Below are positions 62,604-64,000 of a DNA stretch of 64,000 nt, in pieces (position 1 is the stretch's first letter; every line of letters begins with the position of its first letter). The position numbers were made by a program, and so were the translations under genes. Below the pieces are notes generated by a model. The model was not told the origin of the DNA and made no database searches. It was given only the letters and a program-made list of their open reading frames with translations. The stretch comes from Sphingomonas sp. PAMC26645. GTDB taxonomy: Bacteria > Pseudomonadota > Alphaproteobacteria > Sphingomonadales > Sphingomonadaceae. The stretch is taken from NCBI RefSeq assembly GCF_004795835.1, contig NZ_CP039249.1:2827001-2891000 (forward strand). Reading direction: 5' to 3'.

Positions 62604-63782
62604 ATGTTCCTGAACTTCCTCGACGAACTCCGCAGCGCCGGCATCCCCGCCAGCCTCAAGGAGCACCTCATCCTGCTCGAGGCGCTCGACGCCGAGGTGA
62701 TCGAGCGGACGCCCGAGGATTTCTACTACCTGTCCCGCGCGGTGTACGTGAAGGACGAGGGGTTGCTCGACAAGTTCGACCAGGTCTTCGCCAAGGTCTT
62801 CCGCGGCCTCGCCACCAGCTACGGCACGGCCCCCGGCGAAGTCCCCGAAGACTGGTTGAAAGCAGTCGCCGAGAAATTCCTGACCCCCGAGGAAATGGCG
62901 GCGATCAAGTCGCTCGGCTCGTGGGACGAGATCATGGAGACGCTCAAGAAGCGCCTGGAGGAGCAGAAGGAACGCCACCAGGGCGGCAACAAATGGGTCG
63001 GCACCGGCGGCACGTCACCTTACGGCAACGGCGGCTACAACCCCGAAGGCGTCCGCATCGGCGGCGAAAGCACGCACAAGCGCGCGCTGAAAGTTTGGGA
63101 CCAGCGCGAGTTCCGCAATCTCGACAACACCAAGGAACTCGGCACCCGCAACATCAAGGTGGCGCTGCGCCGCCTGCGCCGCTTCGCCCGCGACGGCGCC
63201 GCCGACGAACTCGACATCGACGGCACGATCGCCGGCACCGCGCGCCAAGGCTATCTCGACATCGTCATGCGCGCCGAACGCCGCAATGCGGTGAAGCTGC
63301 TGCTGTTTCTCGATGTCGGCGGCTCGATGGACCCGTTCGTCAAGCTCTGCGAGGAACTGTTCTCAGCCGCGACCACAGAGTTCAAGAACCTCGAATTCTT
63401 CTACTTCCACAATTGCCCGTACGAAGGCGTGTGGAAGGACAACACGCGGCGCTTCGCGGAGCGCACGCCGATGTGGGATCTGCTCCACAAATACGGCCAC
63501 GACTACAAGCTGATCTTCGTCGGCGACGCGTCGATGAGCCCGTACGAGATCACCCATCCCGGCGGCTCGGTCGAGCATTTCAACGAGGAACCGGGCGCGG
63601 TATGGATGCAGCGGCTGACGAATACTTATCCGGCGGCGGCGTGGCTTAACCCGGTGCCCGAGGCGCAATGGGGCTATTCGCAGTCGGTGCGGATCATCCG
63701 CGAGCTGATGACCGACCGGATGTACCCGCTGAGCCTCGCCGGGCTCGACGACGCGATGCGCGAGTTGACGCGCAAACGGTGA
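62604..63782 (+). CDS. VWA domain-containing CoxE-like protein
   Basis: Partner protein of MoxR ATPases, 392 residues. The VWA domain is C-terminal (about 230-380). The MIDAS motif is D237-V-G-G-S241 (usual D-x-S-x-S with Gly at the first Ser), followed by the third-ligand region FVGDASMSPYE. The N-terminal half is helical, with LDKFDQVFAKVFRGL and a central Gly-rich linker (GGNKWVGTGGTSPYGNGGYN). GGAG precedes the ATG. It is 12 bp after the CocE-like gene; in many proteobacteria this gene stands directly after moxR. Confidence 0.94.
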   Translation: MFLNFLDELRSAGIPASLKEHLILLEALDAEVIERTPEDFYYLSRAVYVKDEGLLDKFDQVFAKVFRGLATSYGTAPGEVPEDWLKAVAEKFLTPEEMAAIKSLGSWDEIMETLKKRLEEQKERHQGGNKWVGTGGTSPYGNGGYNPEGVRIGGESTHKRALKVWDQREFRNLDNTKELGTRNIKVALRRLRRFARDGAADELDIDGTIAGTARQGYLDIVMRAERRNAVKLLLFLDVGGSMDPFVKLCEELFSAATTEFKNLEFFYFHNCPYEGVWKDNTRRFAERTPMWDLLHKYGHDYKLIFVGDASMSPYEITHPGGSVEHFNEEPGAVWMQRLTNTYPAAAWLNPVPEAQWGYSQSVRIIRELMTDRMYPLSLAGLDDAMRELTRKR

Positions 63783-63871
63783 CTTCGGCGCGGTGAGCGG
63801 CTGACCGTAACGGAACCGTCACGGACGCGATCGGTTTATCGGGCATCATCCCTTACCGAAGGACAAGCCCT

Positions 63872-64000
63872 ATGTCGTCGATCCCCAACTCCGCCATGCC
63901 GCACGCCAAGGTCCATCACGACGACGACCACAAGCCGAAGCCCGACGCGAAGAAGACCGCGGCGACCAGCGACTGGGTCGAGGATGCGACCGACGCGGCC
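63872..64000 (+). CDS. Hypothetical protein, N-terminal part (runs off right edge)
   Basis: The first 43 codons of a gene cut by the window end. AAGGA stands 8 nt before the ATG at 63872. The visible part is hydrophilic and highly charged (HAKVHHDDDHKPKPDAKK), with no signal peptide. No family can be named from this fragment. Confidence 0.6.
   Translation, partial: MSSIPNSAMPHAKVHHDDDHKPKPDAKKTAATSDWVEDATDAA

Overview
The window is high-GC alphaproteobacterial chromosome, most likely Sphingomonas or a close relative (Sphingomonadaceae). The evidence is the combination of a DUF1465/RcdA-type protein, a DivL-type pseudo-kinase, a single-cysteine DksA, alphaproteobacterial AddA/AddB, two TonB-dependent receptors, a CC0125/CC1285-type lipoprotein, and many intergenic inverted-arm repeats of the kind scattered through sphingomonad genomes. 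No rRNA, CRISPR array, transposase, integrase or phage gene was recognised. The region is mainly a housekeeping backbone with a few accessory patches.

Left part (1-24.7 kb): a truncated TonB receptor; lepA; tRNA-Pro(CGG); an rcdA-like gene with a CtrA-like box in front; two small DUF465 genes; PilZ and dksA; a large Ser/Gly-rich exported protein with a PEP-CTERM-like tail; a host-attachment-family protein; then serS-surE-nlpD (overlapping) and tyrS. A second PilZ gene, recG, sdhE and mfd follow, then an envelope lipoprotein, yjbQ, secA and argJ.

Middle part (24.7-47.6 kb): a tightly overlapping minus-strand operon tsaE-amgK-murU-addB-addA-trxA (tRNA t6A modification, MurNAc recycling, double-strand-break repair, redox), with divL just upstream. 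Next are a full-length TonB receptor, ahcY with a 20-bp palindromic operator, yqgE, a peroxiredoxin, AMP nucleosidase, a Lys/Ala/Pro-rich membrane protein, an M2 (ACE-like) peptidase and an alpha/beta hydrolase.

Right part (47.6-64 kb): a 1562-residue trimeric autotransporter adhesin with alternating long and short tandem modules; asd; a DPP-IV-type peptidase followed by an MgtC-like gene; an uncharacterised protein; a MoxR ATPase; a small AT-richer islet with an orphan duplicated-motif protein; a CHAP amidase; a CocE/NonD-type hydrolase; and the VWA (CoxE-like) partner of MoxR.

The most interesting non-coding signal is the repeat population. Three families (A, B, C) share a plan of two inverted arms, each of which is itself a hairpin. 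Every family B copy seen is paired with a family A copy. Family A occurs in 53- and 78-bp size classes. Family C arms sit so close to tsaE, tyrS and mfd that they supply, or abut, the ribosome-binding site. A second theme is cell-cycle control: RcdA, DivL and several TAACCAT-containing CtrA-like boxes occur in the same window. All functional calls come from reading the sequence; no database search was run.
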